Shown here: in pieces, positions 30,819 to 39,849 of the stretch
Position numbering within the stretch: the first letter of the stretch is position 1
Layout: each line of letters starts with the position of its first letter
NCBI GenBank assembly: GCA_026416455.1
Contig: JAOAFE010000008.1
Span: 56,309 to 120,308, forward strand
From: Syntrophales bacterium
GTDB taxonomy: Bacteria > Desulfobacterota > Syntrophia > Syntrophales > UBA8958
Direction: 5' to 3'
Length of the DNA stretch: 64,000 bases
Notes under the pieces: generated by a model
Seen by the model: only the letters and a program-made list of their open reading frames with translations
Told to the model about the DNA's origin: nothing
Databases searched by the model: none
Made by a program: the position numbers and the translations under genes

Positions 30819-31505
30819 TTATGTCCTCCTCATCAGGAATTGGGCCAAGGTCAAGTCCTCCGGCCATGTGATTTTAATGTTTAAATGAGAACCTGGCACG
30901 ATATGTACTGGCCAGCCGAGACGTTCAACTAAACTGGATTCATCCGTGCCATAAAACCTTTCTCTATAGGCGGCTTCAAAGGCAGAAACAATAATGTCTC
31001 GGCGAAATGCTTGTGGTGTCTGGGCAAGAAAAATATTGTCCCTTGGCAAAGTATTAATTACCCAGCCATCGGGATTGCATAGTTTCACCGTATCCGTAAC
31101 CGAAAGGGCGGCCAGGGCTGCCCCATATTCCCTAGCCGCCCTGACGGTGTTTTCGATTAGCCTTTCCTCAACTAACGGTCGGACACCATCGTGGACTAAC
31201 AGAATATCCGCATCCTCATCCGTGGCTAGAATACCTGCCCATACAGAGTCTTGACGATGCTCTCCGCCAGGCACAATAACTTTGACCTTATCCACACCGT
31301 AACGGGGAATTTCTTTTCCAAACCAATCTCTATCTTCCTCCGGCACAACTAAAACCATGCTATCTATGACATCGGCAGACTGAAGCGCCCATAAAGTATG
31401 GATAATTATGGGTACGCCCGCCAATTCCAAGAATTGTTTTTTCCGACCCGTCGTCAAAAATCTACGGCCCTTCCCTCCTGCCGGTACTATGGCTACTGTC
31501 TTCAT
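30819..31505 (-). CDS. ispD: 2-C-methyl-D-erythritol 4-phosphate cytidylyltransferase
   Basis: 228 residues from ATG 31505 (a GTG at 31520 would add five). The nucleotidyltransferase signature VPAGGKGRRF lies at the N-terminus; DSMVLVVPEEDRDWF, LVHDGVRPLV and TDESSLVERLGWPVHIVPGSHLNIKITWPEDL-type C-terminal pattern support IspD. It makes CDP-methylerythritol in isoprenoid synthesis. It lies between the PIN-TRAM gene and ispF on one probable transcript. Confidence 0.94.
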   Translation of the reverse strand: MKTVAIVPAGGKGRRFLTTGRKKQFLELAGVPIIIHTLWALQSADVIDSMVLVVPEEDRDWFGKEIPRYGVDKVKVIVPGGEHRQDSVWAGILATDEDADILLVHDGVRPLVEERLIENTVRAAREYGAALAALSVTDTVKLCNPDGWVINTLPRDNIFLAQTPQAFRRDIIVSAFEAAYRERFYGTDESSLVERLGWPVHIVPGSHLNIKITWPEDLTLAQFLMRRT

Positions 31506-31521
31506 AACTGAATCGAGCACA

Positions 31522-32547
31522 TTACGGTCTAGGAGAAGGAGAAATCGCCTTTTTCTCCCCCAACCCTTTCATCTCTGTGAAAATCATTCGTCCGGCCGTC
31601 GTCTGAAGAACGCTCGTCACTACGACTTCCAGCGTTTGGCCTATATAACGCTGGCCGTTATCCACGATGATCATGGTGCCATCATCCAAATAACCTACCC
31701 CTTGTCCTGGTTCTTTGCCTTCTTTAATCACCTTTACCGACATAGATTCACCGGGGAGCACAATCGGTTTTAACGCATTGGCAAGTTCATTGACATTAAG
31801 AATCTTTACTCCCTGCAGCTCAGCCACTTTATTCAAATTGAAATCGTTGGTTATAATCTTCCCTCCCGTCATTTGAGCAAGAGCCACTAACTTCGCATCC
31901 ACACCCTTGATCCGAGGAAAATCCTGATCTGAAATAGCAATGCGTATATTAGGCATCTTCTGCATTCGATTCAAAATGTCCAACCCTCTTCGACCTCGCG
32001 AACGTTTGGTCGGATCGGCGGAATCCGCTATATACTGCAGCTCATCCAAAACAAATCTGGGTACAATTAGCGTGCCTTCTAAAAAGCCCGTTTCGCAGAT
32101 GTCCGCAATGCGACCATCAATAATAACACTGGTATCGAGAATTCTTGCTTCCTCTTCTCTTTTTGGAGCGAGAAACCCCACATGCTTGAGCTCCTCCACC
32201 TTTCGAGCCCCTAAAACGATCCCTAAATATCCCATGGCAACTGTTAGAACTGCGTAGATCCAAGGAATTATCGCCTGATTCTCCCTAATCTTGTTAACGA
32301 AGTTCAAACCATAGGCAAACATGAAGGCTATAACTAGCCCCACCATACATCCGATAACACCGCCGATTATCACGCGGACAGACAACTTGCGCAAATCGTG
32401 TTCCAGCTTGATCACCAAAAGAGCAACTAAAACTCCCGCCAGGACGCCCAAAGGCCATGTCCACCAACTATCAATAGGGTAGGAAAGATAAGCTATAAAA
32501 AAACCACTTATGGCACATACGAAGACAAGAAATAATTTTAAGAACAA
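31522..32547 (-). CDS. Membrane-anchored PIN-TRAM domain protein (YacL-like)
   Basis: 341 residues. Four hydrophobic helices fill the first 115 residues. A PIN nuclease-like domain follows ([15 protein letters not shown] with conserved Asp, [31 protein letters not shown]), and then a C-terminal TRAM RNA-binding domain (about 265-330). PIN folds are typically ribonucleases; the role of this membrane form is unclear. The start is TTG 32547 with AGGGGGTGA upstream; no ATG serves. It is the first gene of the PIN-ispD-ispF-gltX series. Confidence 0.9.
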   Translation of the reverse strand: MFLKLFLVFVCAISGFFIAYLSYPIDSWWTWPLGVLAGVLVALLVIKLEHDLRKLSVRVIIGGVIGCMVGLVIAFMFAYGLNFVNKIRENQAIIPWIYAVLTVAMGYLGIVLGARKVEELKHVGFLAPKREEEARILDTSVIIDGRIADICETGFLEGTLIVPRFVLDELQYIADSADPTKRSRGRRGLDILNRMQKMPNIRIAISDQDFPRIKGVDAKLVALAQMTGGKIITNDFNLNKVAELQGVKILNVNELANALKPIVLPGESMSVKVIKEGKEPGQGVGYLDDGTMIIVDNGQRYIGQTLEVVVTSVLQTTAGRMIFTEMKGLGEKKAISPSPRP

Positions 32548-32575
32548 TTAAATTCACCCCCTTTCTCGGGAAAAG

Positions 32576-32604
32576 ATTATAAAAAATAAACAAAAAAAAG
32601 TCAC
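32576..32604 (-). promoter_or_regulatory. Promoter of the PIN-ispD-ispF-gltX operon
   Basis: A perfect -10 TATAAT (32576-32581, minus strand) lies 17 bp from GTGACT (32599-32604), a 4/6 match to the -35 consensus. The -35 box is part of the stem of the carD terminator. The predicted leader before TTG 32547 is only about 20 nt. Confidence 0.55.
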
Positions 32605-32618
32605 CCTCTCCGGGTGAC
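32592..32618 (-). terminator. Rho-independent terminator of carD
   Basis: Perfect 7-bp stem GTCACCC/GGGTGAC (32612-32618 and 32600-32606) with a 5-nt loop, followed on the minus strand by eight T (32592-32599). It lies 53 bp after the carD stop. Confidence 0.92.
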
Positions 32619-32670
32619 CCTTATAAATTTTCGCTCCCGAATGGGCTGAACTACGCCAATTTTAACCTTT

Positions 32671-33156
32671 TTATTGTACGGAAAAGATGAGTTTTAACTC
32701 CTCCTCCACCTTTGCCTCATCTGATTTGGTTGCTACCGAGATCTCTTTCACGAGCAAATTTTTGGCCGTATCCATCATCTTCCTTTCACCGAAGGACAGG
32801 TTTTTATCGTTTTTAAGAACGACTAAGTCTCTGAGAACTTTGGCAATCTCATAGACGGAACCGCTCTTAATCTTTTCCATATAATCCCGATATCTTTTAT
32901 TCCATGCCTGCTTGTCTATCTTTATATCCCTATTCTTGAGAATGGCATAGATCTTCGGTATTTCATCTTTGGAAATGACTTCCCTCAACCCCACCGCTTT
33001 GGCGCTTGACGTAGGAACCATGATCTTCATACCATTACCCATGATGCGTAAGACGTAAAAGGTCTGCTTGCGGCCCATTATCTCTTTGCTTTCTATGGCC
33101 TCGATGATACCGACTCCCTGTGCGGGATAAACCGCCAAATCACCTACTTTAAACAT
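32671..33156 (-). CDS. carD: CarD family transcriptional regulator
   Basis: 161 residues. The N-terminal RNA-polymerase-interacting domain begins FKVGDLAVYPAQGVG and includes GNGMKIMVPTSSAKAVGLR; the helical C-terminal domain includes AWNKRYRDYMEKIKSG and ends after LSFGERKMMDTAKNLLV. CarD binds the beta subunit and stabilises open complexes, notably at rRNA promoters. ATG 33156 is used (a longer frame reaching 33291 would run into the mutL promoter region). It has its own promoter and terminator, hence probably monocistronic. Confidence 0.93.
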   Translation of the reverse strand: MFKVGDLAVYPAQGVGIIEAIESKEIMGRKQTFYVLRIMGNGMKIMVPTSSAKAVGLREVISKDEIPKIYAILKNRDIKIDKQAWNKRYRDYMEKIKSGSVYEIAKVLRDLVVLKNDKNLSFGERKMMDTAKNLLVKEISVATKSDEAKVEEELKLIFSVQ

Positions 33157-33196
33157 GCTGACCTTACTCCTAATCCCAAAATATTTTGAATGGATA

Positions 33197-33225
33197 TGTA
33201 TATCATAAGTTTGAATCCTCGTCAA
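33197..33225 (-). promoter_or_regulatory. Putative promoter of carD
   Basis: On the minus strand TTGACG (33220-33225) and TATACA (33197-33202) are separated by exactly 17 bp, in the 117-bp gap divergent from mutL and 40 bp before the carD start. Confidence 0.6.
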
Positions 33226-33273
33226 TTTTTTGGTGTTGCCATTACTTTCCCCTCCTGGTAATATCCCGGCGTT

Positions 33274-34962
33274 ATGGCGAATAGGATCCACATACTCGAT
33301 CCTGACGTTACGATGAAAATCGCCGCTGGTGAAATCATTGAGAGACCGGCTTCTATTGTAAAAGAATTGTTAGAAAACGCAATTGACGCCCAGGCCTCAA
33401 CAGTAAAAATAGAATTAAAAGAGGGAGGGAAAGAAGAAATCGTAATTGCGGACAATGGCCATGGTATAACATCTCAAGATATTCCCTTTGCCTTTCTTAG
33501 ATACGCGACAAGTAAAATAAACTCTTTAGAAGACCTTTCTTCCTTAAAATCTTTTGGTTTTCGAGGCGAGGCTTTACCCAGTATCGCAAGCGTCGCCAGA
33601 GTGGAAATGATTTCCCGCCCGCCCGAACAAGCAACGGGAATAAAAATCGTGGTCGAAGAAGGTAAGACCATAGAACAAGGCGAGATCGGCTGCCCCACAG
33701 GAACGCAAGTTAGAGTAACCCGTCTGTTCCATCACATCCCGGCCAGAAAAAAATTCTTGAAGTCCGCTGCGACAGAAAAAGCTTACTGCTTAGAAGTGAT
33801 AACGAGAATCCTGCTCGGAGTCGATAATTTAAGAGCAGAGGTTATAATTGACGGAAGACACTCTCTGCTTTTTCCTTCATCTGTCAGCACCGAAGAGAGG
33901 TTGGCCCTGCTCCTCGGCCGGGAAGTAGCCAGTCACCTCGCACCCATAAGAACGGCCGTTGAGGGACAATACCGGGTGAGTGGATTCATTTCTGACCCCA
34001 ATTGGCACCGGACCAACAGCAAAGGCATCTATTGCTATGTCAATCAACGGCCGGTAAGAGATGTCATCATTAACCATGCCCTGCTTCAGGCTTACAAAAA
34101 TATTCTACCCCCGGGCAAATATCCCGTTGCGATTATAAGACTTGAAGTCCCCCCGAGTGAATTGGATGTCAATGTCCATCCGACCAAAATGGAGGTCAGG
34201 TTCGAAAACCCCAAAACAGTTTATGCCCTCGTTGCAGAAGCCATTCTTCACTCGCTATCAAAATTCACCCCCGAAGGTCCAATGGTGATGGATATACATA
34301 ACCGCATAGAAGAGGCGGTAGAGCGTTACTATGTGGAAGCCAAAAAACCATTAAGGGACTTAAACCCTCTCCCAATAGAAGATAAACCATCAGATGATTT
34401 CGTTTATCTCGGGCAGATTAACGGATGCTTCCTCCTATTCCAAACGCCTCAAGGTTTAGTCATCATCGATCAGCACGCAGCCCATGAGCGCATTTTATTT
34501 GATCGCCTAAATGAAAGGGATCTGTGCACGCCCCTCGCATCACAAAGTCTCCTTTTACCCATTGTAATGTCCCTTTCACCTCAAGAATTCGCCTCAGCCG
34601 AGACTCTGATACCTGAGATCAAAGACTTCGGATTTGAAATAGAACCATTTGGACCCCAAACGGTTGCCATTAAAGCCGTACCATCTATCTTCTCTGCCGA
34701 AGAGGCCACCCTCTTCCTGCGAGAGATGATAGGAAACTCTGACTTATGCAAATTACCTTCACGCGAGAGAAGGAACCAAATCCTGGCGTCTCTCGCATGC
34801 AAAGGTGCCATCTCTGCCCCAACTTACCTTACGGCGGAAAAGGCATGTCACCTCTTTCGTGACTTGAAAGAAACAAAAAACCCCGCAACCTGTCCCCATG
34901 GCCGTCCCACTTTTGTTAGGTTCACATCTGAAGACCTGGAAAAAATGTTCAAACGCCGATGA
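33274..34962 (+). CDS. mutL: DNA mismatch repair protein MutL
   Basis: 562 residues. The GHKL ATPase part shows ELLENAIDA (catalytic E31), DNGHGI (60-65), GFRGEAL and GTQVRV; the middle has NVHPTKMEVRF. The C-terminal dimerisation domain holds DQHAAHERILFD (399-410), the place of the endonuclease motif DQHAx2Ex4E, with Asp instead of the last Glu, plus ACKGAI and CPHGRPTFV, which resemble the metal-site motifs of nicking MutL. So a latent endonuclease is likely. It overlaps miaA by 4 bp. No mutS is adjacent. Confidence 0.95.
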   Translation: MANRIHILDPDVTMKIAAGEIIERPASIVKELLENAIDAQASTVKIELKEGGKEEIVIADNGHGITSQDIPFAFLRYATSKINSLEDLSSLKSFGFRGEALPSIASVARVEMISRPPEQATGIKIVVEEGKTIEQGEIGCPTGTQVRVTRLFHHIPARKKFLKSAATEKAYCLEVITRILLGVDNLRAEVIIDGRHSLLFPSSVSTEERLALLLGREVASHLAPIRTAVEGQYRVSGFISDPNWHRTNSKGIYCYVNQRPVRDVIINHALLQAYKNILPPGKYPVAIIRLEVPPSELDVNVHPTKMEVRFENPKTVYALVAEAILHSLSKFTPEGPMVMDIHNRIEEAVERYYVEAKKPLRDLNPLPIEDKPSDDFVYLGQINGCFLLFQTPQGLVIIDQHAAHERILFDRLNERDLCTPLASQSLLLPIVMSLSPQEFASAETLIPEIKDFGFEIEPFGPQTVAIKAVPSIFSAEEATLFLREMIGNSDLCKLPSRERRNQILASLACKGAISAPTYLTAEKACHLFRDLKETKNPATCPHGRPTFVRFTSEDLEKMFKRR

Positions 34963-35900
34963 AACCACGAATAGTTGTAATTCTAGGGCCTACGGCGGTT
35001 GGAAAAACAGAGCTTTCCGCCAGGTGGGCGGAAGAGTTAAAAGCCGAGATTATTAGTGCCGATTCTATGCAAGTCTACCGTTATCTGGATATTGGAACAG
35101 CCAAACCATCTAGAGAAATACTACGCCATGTACCCCATCACTTAATTGACGTGGTCAACCCTGATGAACCGTTTAATGCCGCTCGTTTCTCCTGCGAAGC
35201 AGATCGTGTCATCCGTAATCTCTCGAGACAAGGGAAATTTATATTTGTTGTAGGAGGAACGGGTCTTTACATTCGCTCCCTCCTGGGTGGGCTCATCGAG
35301 GGACCACCGGGAGATGAAGAGCTACGATGTCTTCTTAAACAAAAAGAAAATCTGCACGATATGTTGAGAGAATTCGACCCCGTGGCCGCAGAAAGAATTC
35401 ATCCTCGCGACCGGGTGAGAATCATACGGGCCCTTGAGGTTTTCCTTTTAACGGGAGAATCAATTGTAAAATATCAACAGCAGCATAGGTTCGAGCGCCG
35501 AAAATATGATTTCATCAAAATCGGGATAGCAGAAGAAAGAGATATCCTCTTCGAGCGCATAAACCAAAGAACCCAAAACATGTTCTCCCAAGGTCTAATT
35601 GAAGAGGTAGAAAAGATTTTGTCCCTAGGCTACAAGAAGGAATTACCTCCGCTCCAGACTCTGGGCTATCGACATGCCATTCACCTTTTGGAAGGCCGAA
35701 TATCGAAAAGAGAGGCCATTGAGTTTACGGCTCGAGACACGAGACACTACGCGAAAAGACAGATGACGTGGTTTAAAAAAGAGGAGGACATCTTGTGGTT
35801 CAAACGCCATGACCACCGAGCCAAGGAAATAGTGTTCCGGTTTTTGGAAGATAAGGCTGTTAATTTCCTTGACTTCAAAAAGTCAATTAACGATAATTAA
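34959..35900 (+). CDS. miaA: tRNA dimethylallyltransferase MiaA
   Basis: Adds a dimethylallyl group to A37 of tRNAs reading UNN codons. It is 313 residues long with the P-loop GPTAVGKT, SADSMQVYRYLDIGTAKP and the later TLGYRHAIHLLEG, all family-diagnostic. The ATG overlaps the mutL stop (ATGA). The mutL-miaA pairing is very common in bacteria. Confidence 0.96.
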   Translation: MKPRIVVILGPTAVGKTELSARWAEELKAEIISADSMQVYRYLDIGTAKPSREILRHVPHHLIDVVNPDEPFNAARFSCEADRVIRNLSRQGKFIFVVGGTGLYIRSLLGGLIEGPPGDEELRCLLKQKENLHDMLREFDPVAAERIHPRDRVRIIRALEVFLLTGESIVKYQQQHRFERRKYDFIKIGIAEERDILFERINQRTQNMFSQGLIEEVEKILSLGYKKELPPLQTLGYRHAIHLLEGRISKREAIEFTARDTRHYAKRQMTWFKKEEDILWFKRHDHRAKEIVFRFLEDKAVNFLDFKKSINDN

Positions 35901-35928
35901 CGAAGCACAAAGGAAAGGAGTCGGAAAG

Positions 35929-37104
35929 ATGAAAAGAATATTACTCCCCGTTGTTGTTTTCCTGTCCATAATAATTTTAGCGTGCGGCCCCAAAGCGGTA
36001 AAACCCGTTTCGGAGATGGACACCCCAGAGCACCATTTCTATACGGGCATGAAGATGATAGACCAAAATAGACCGGGAGAAGCTCAGCAGGCTTTCAACC
36101 GCGCGTTGCAATTATCACCGAAATTCTCCAAAGCTCATGCCGGTATCGGTCTTGCTTTTGCCTATCAAAACAACTTCATTGAGGCCTTTAAAAAACTCGA
36201 TCAGGCATGGAGCTATGCCAAAACGGATGAAGAGAAACTTTTCGTTCATATTGGCTATATTCGGGTAAACACAATGAGCAAGGCCGTCTGCACCAAAATC
36301 GGGGTGGATTGCCGACAAGACATGTCATGGCTCGATAAGACTAAAAGTGAGTTTAACAAGGCCATTGCCATCGATCCCAAGTCCGCCGCTGCCTATTATT
36401 ACATGGGATTGGCCTACAAAAATGCCCTGGATTTCTCGCAGGCAGGGCAAATGTTCGCCAAAGTCATGGAGTTAAAGGGTGACCTTACGGCGGAAGCGGA
36501 TGTGCAGTGGAAACTAGTTCAGGACATTCAGCGAGCCATGCCGGGCACGTATACGGGGAAGAAAATCGCCCTGGTGGATAAAATTACCCGAGCCGATGCT
36601 GCAGCCATCTTCATGGAAGAATTGAAAATCGATACCCTCTACAAGAAAAGAACACTTAAAACTTTTGATACTTCTTTTCGTGCACCAGATCAGCAGCCAA
36701 AGGAACCACCGAAGCGGGCCGCAACCGACATTGCGGACCACCCCCTGCGTCTCGATATAGAGGGCATTATAGAGCTGGGGGTACGAGGTCTTGAAGTCTT
36801 TCCCGATGGCAAGTTCCTCCCGGGTGAATACGTAACCCGAGCGGCCTATGCCATGATGATAGAAGACATTCTGATTAAAGTTACAGGTGACCAAGCCTTG
36901 GCAACCAAATTTATCGGTAGCCCCTCTACCTTCCCTGATCTGCGCTCCGATCTGCCGTATTTTAATGCCGTTATGGTCGTCACCTCGCGGGGTATAATGC
37001 AGGCAAAGAGTCTCACGACCGGTGAGTTTGCCCCCTTAGATACCGTTTCAGGGGTCGAGGCCTTACTCATAATTAAGAAATTTCGTGAGGAGCTAAAATT
37101 TTAA
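35929..37104 (+). CDS. TPR-repeat lipoprotein with C-terminal SLH-like domains
   Basis: 391 residues from ATG 35929 (AAAGGAAAGGAG upstream). A lipoprotein signal with lipobox ILAC (Cys19) begins it. TPR units span about 36-185 (for example AQQAFNRALQLSPKFSKAHAGIGLAFA and KSEFNKAIAIDPKSAAAYYYMGLAY, described here by their ends). The C-terminal half carries S-layer-homology-like segments with FPDGKFLPGEYVTRA and FPDLRSDLPYFNA. Outer-membrane or periplasmic anchoring to cell-wall polymer is an inference. The gene follows miaA by 28 bp and a weak hairpin separates it from valS. Confidence 0.85.
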   Translation: MKRILLPVVVFLSIIILACGPKAVKPVSEMDTPEHHFYTGMKMIDQNRPGEAQQAFNRALQLSPKFSKAHAGIGLAFAYQNNFIEAFKKLDQAWSYAKTDEEKLFVHIGYIRVNTMSKAVCTKIGVDCRQDMSWLDKTKSEFNKAIAIDPKSAAAYYYMGLAYKNALDFSQAGQMFAKVMELKGDLTAEADVQWKLVQDIQRAMPGTYTGKKIALVDKITRADAAAIFMEELKIDTLYKKRTLKTFDTSFRAPDQQPKEPPKRAATDIADHPLRLDIEGIIELGVRGLEVFPDGKFLPGEYVTRAAYAMMIEDILIKVTGDQALATKFIGSPSTFPDLRSDLPYFNAVMVVTSRGIMQAKSLTTGEFAPLDTVSGVEALLIIKKFREELKF

Positions 37105-37131
37105 TTCTCATGACCTTGATGACCCCCTCTG

Positions 37132-37161
37132 ACCCCTCCCGGTCCAACCTCCAGGAGGGGT
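37132..37161 (+). terminator. Weak hairpin between the lipoprotein gene and valS
   Basis: An 8-bp stem ACCCCTCC/GGAGGGGT (37132-37139, 37154-37161) with a 14-nt loop, followed by TTAAAATTGTTT rather than a clean T-run. It could be a weak terminator or a valS leader structure. It is not a T-box: no conserved T-box sequence is visible. Confidence 0.4.
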
Positions 37162-37185
37162 TAAAATTGTTTGAGGAGAGACGAA

Positions 37186-39849
37186 ATGGAAAACCGCACA
37201 CTCAGTGATACCTTCGATTGGAAGTCTTCAGAAACGAAGTGGTACGCTTTTTGGTTGGAGCGCAACTACTTTCATGCGGAAGACGAAAATCCGCAAAAAA
37301 ACCCTTTCTCGATTGTCATTCCTCCCCCCAACGTAACGGGAATCCTCCATATGGGCCACGCCCTGAATAACACGTTACAGGATATTATGATCCGATACCG
37401 AAGGATGCAAGGTTACAATACCCTTTGGATGCCGGGCATGGATCATGCGGGCATCGCTACCCAAAACGTAGTAGAACAGGAGCTCGCCCGGGAAGGTCTA
37501 AGCCGTCACGACCTGGGAAGGGAAAAGTTTATAGAACGCGTGTGGCAGTGGAAAGAGAAATACGGGGGTATAATTATAGAGCAACTCAAACGCCTTGGTT
37601 GCTCCTGCGATTGGGAAAGACAACGCTTTACTATGGATGAAGGCCTATCTAAGGCCGTAAGAGAGGTATTCGTACGCCTCTACCGAGACGGTCTCATCTA
37701 CCAGGGTGATTACATTGTAAATTGGTGTCCCCGATGTCACACGGCCATCTCAGATTTAGAAGTCGAATACGAAGAAAAGCAAGGTGCCCTCTGGCATATT
37801 CGCTATCCTTTTGTGGAAGGTGAGGGTGAAATTATAGTAGCCACTACCCGACCAGAAACTATGCTCGGCGATACCGCCGTCGCCGTTCACCCGGATGATG
37901 GACGCTATAAAAATGTAGTTGGTCGGATGGTACTTTTGCCCCTAATGAATAGACGTATTCCCGTTATCGCAGACGAATATGTCAGTATGGACTTCGGAAC
38001 CGGCGCGGTTAAAATAACTCCTGGCTCCGATCCGGCCGATTTTCTTCTCGCTCAGCGTCATAGCCTACCTATTATTAAAATCATGGACGGCAATGCCGTT
38101 ATAAACGAAGAGGGGGGCCCTTACCAGGGCCTAGACCGGGACGAGTGCCGAAAGCGAGTGGTAGAGGACCTTAAGAGGAAAGGATACCTCATACGGGTAG
38201 AACCGTACAGTCACAACGTAGGGCGCTGCTACCGGTGTAAAACTATAATTGAACCTTCTGTGTCAACCCAGTGGTTCGTCAAGGTGGAACCCCTAGCTAA
38301 AGAGGCGATCAAAGCGGTTGTAACGGGGCGCACGCGCCTTATCCCCTCCACGTGGGAGGCTACCTATTTCGATTGGATGAATAATATCCGAGACTGGTGC
38401 ATCTCCCGTCAGATATGGTGGGGCCATCGGATACCCGTATGGTATTGTGACCGATGCGGAGAAAAGACCGTTCAAAACGAAGATCCCGATCGTTGCATTC
38501 ATTGTGGCAGTTCGGAGATCCGTCAGGATGAAGATGTACTCGATACGTGGTTTAGTTCAGCTCTCTGGCCTTTTTCCACCTTCGGATGGCCAGAAGAAAC
38601 CAAGGCTTTAAAAACCTTTTACCCGACTTCACTGCTTATCACCGGTTTTGACATCCTCTTTTTCTGGGTGGCACGCATGTTAATGATGGGTTTGTACATC
38701 ATGAAGGATGTGCCTTTCCGCGACGTTTACCTTCATGCCCTTGTACGAGATGAACGTGGTGAGAAGATGAGCAAATCAAGGGGTAACAGCATAGATCCGA
38801 TCGAAATGATAGAAAAATACGGAGCAGATGCGTTTCGCTTCACTCTGGCCGCCTTCACTGCCCAAGGCCGGGATGTCCGGATGTCGGAGGAAAGGATCGA
38901 GGGTTATAAATTCTTCGTCAACAAGATTTGGAATGCCTCCAAATTCACCCTCACCAATTTGGCAGACTTCGACCGCAACTCCAGAATTGACGGATCGGCA
39001 CTGTCTCTTCCAGATCGATGGATTCTATCTCGTCTGCAAAAGGCAATCGATCAAACCACCCGTGGCCTAGATGAGTATAAGTTTAACGAGGCCGCCAGCA
39101 CCCTCTATCAATTCATTTGGCACGAACTGTGTGACTGGTATCTGGAGCTTATAAAACCAGCCATCTACGGAAAGCTTGATGCAAAACAAAGGCAGGCTTC
39201 CCAAACGACCCTCTATCACGTCATGAAGGCTACCCTCAAGCTGCTCCATCCCTTCATGCCCTTTGTGACCGAGGAGATCTGGCAGAAACTGGTGGGCGAT
39301 GGAACATCGATCATGGTCTCACCTTATCCGGAGGCGCGTGAATTTCCCTCCGATGAAAAAGCTGAGGCGGAAATGAATCTTATTATGGAGGTCATTACCC
39401 GCATAAGAAATGTAAGGGGAGAAATGGGTTTGGCCCCTTCGAAGAAGCTTGCAGCCCTGGTCCTGCAACCCCCGATGGAAGTGAAAACTATTTTGGAGCG
39501 AAATCATAACTACATAGTAAATCTGGCCAATCTTAAATCCCTGGAGACTACAATGGAAGAGGTTGAGCCAAAAGGTGCTGCCACGGCGGTTGCGGGGAAT
39601 ATAAAGATCTTTGTCTTGTTGGAAGGGGCTATCGATCCCCTAGTGGAAAAAGCCCGGTTAGAGAAAGAGCTGATGAAAATCAAGAAAGACTTGTCCATTG
39701 TGACGGGTAAATTATCCAACCCTCAGTTTCATGCGAAGGCATCCCCAGAAATTGTGGCCCAAGAAAAGGCACGGCAAGAGAAACTGTCTCAAAAACTGTC
39801 CATGATAGAAGGGGCACTTAAAAAGGTGGAGGAGCTAATTCCGGGATGA
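37186..39849 (+). CDS. valS: Valyl-tRNA synthetase
   Basis: Class I synthetase of 887 residues. HIGH is represented by HMGH (55-58) in IPPPNVTGILHMGH, KMSKS by GEKMSKSRGN. Zinc-binding cysteine pairs CPRC and CDRC/CIHC are present, and a C-terminal coiled-coil arm (about 815-885) is typical for ValRS. TTG 37171 is possible, but GAGGAG lies 7 bases before ATG 37186. The stop overlaps nadC by 4 bp. Confidence 0.97.
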   Translation: MENRTLSDTFDWKSSETKWYAFWLERNYFHAEDENPQKNPFSIVIPPPNVTGILHMGHALNNTLQDIMIRYRRMQGYNTLWMPGMDHAGIATQNVVEQELAREGLSRHDLGREKFIERVWQWKEKYGGIIIEQLKRLGCSCDWERQRFTMDEGLSKAVREVFVRLYRDGLIYQGDYIVNWCPRCHTAISDLEVEYEEKQGALWHIRYPFVEGEGEIIVATTRPETMLGDTAVAVHPDDGRYKNVVGRMVLLPLMNRRIPVIADEYVSMDFGTGAVKITPGSDPADFLLAQRHSLPIIKIMDGNAVINEEGGPYQGLDRDECRKRVVEDLKRKGYLIRVEPYSHNVGRCYRCKTIIEPSVSTQWFVKVEPLAKEAIKAVVTGRTRLIPSTWEATYFDWMNNIRDWCISRQIWWGHRIPVWYCDRCGEKTVQNEDPDRCIHCGSSEIRQDEDVLDTWFSSALWPFSTFGWPEETKALKTFYPTSLLITGFDILFFWVARMLMMGLYIMKDVPFRDVYLHALVRDERGEKMSKSRGNSIDPIEMIEKYGADAFRFTLAAFTAQGRDVRMSEERIEGYKFFVNKIWNASKFTLTNLADFDRNSRIDGSALSLPDRWILSRLQKAIDQTTRGLDEYKFNEAASTLYQFIWHELCDWYLELIKPAIYGKLDAKQRQASQTTLYHVMKATLKLLHPFMPFVTEEIWQKLVGDGTSIMVSPYPEAREFPSDEKAEAEMNLIMEVITRIRNVRGEMGLAPSKKLAALVLQPPMEVKTILERNHNYIVNLANLKSLETTMEEVEPKGAATAVAGNIKIFVLLEGAIDPLVEKARLEKELMKIKKDLSIVTGKLSNPQFHAKASPEIVAQEKARQEKLSQKLSMIEGALKKVEELIPG

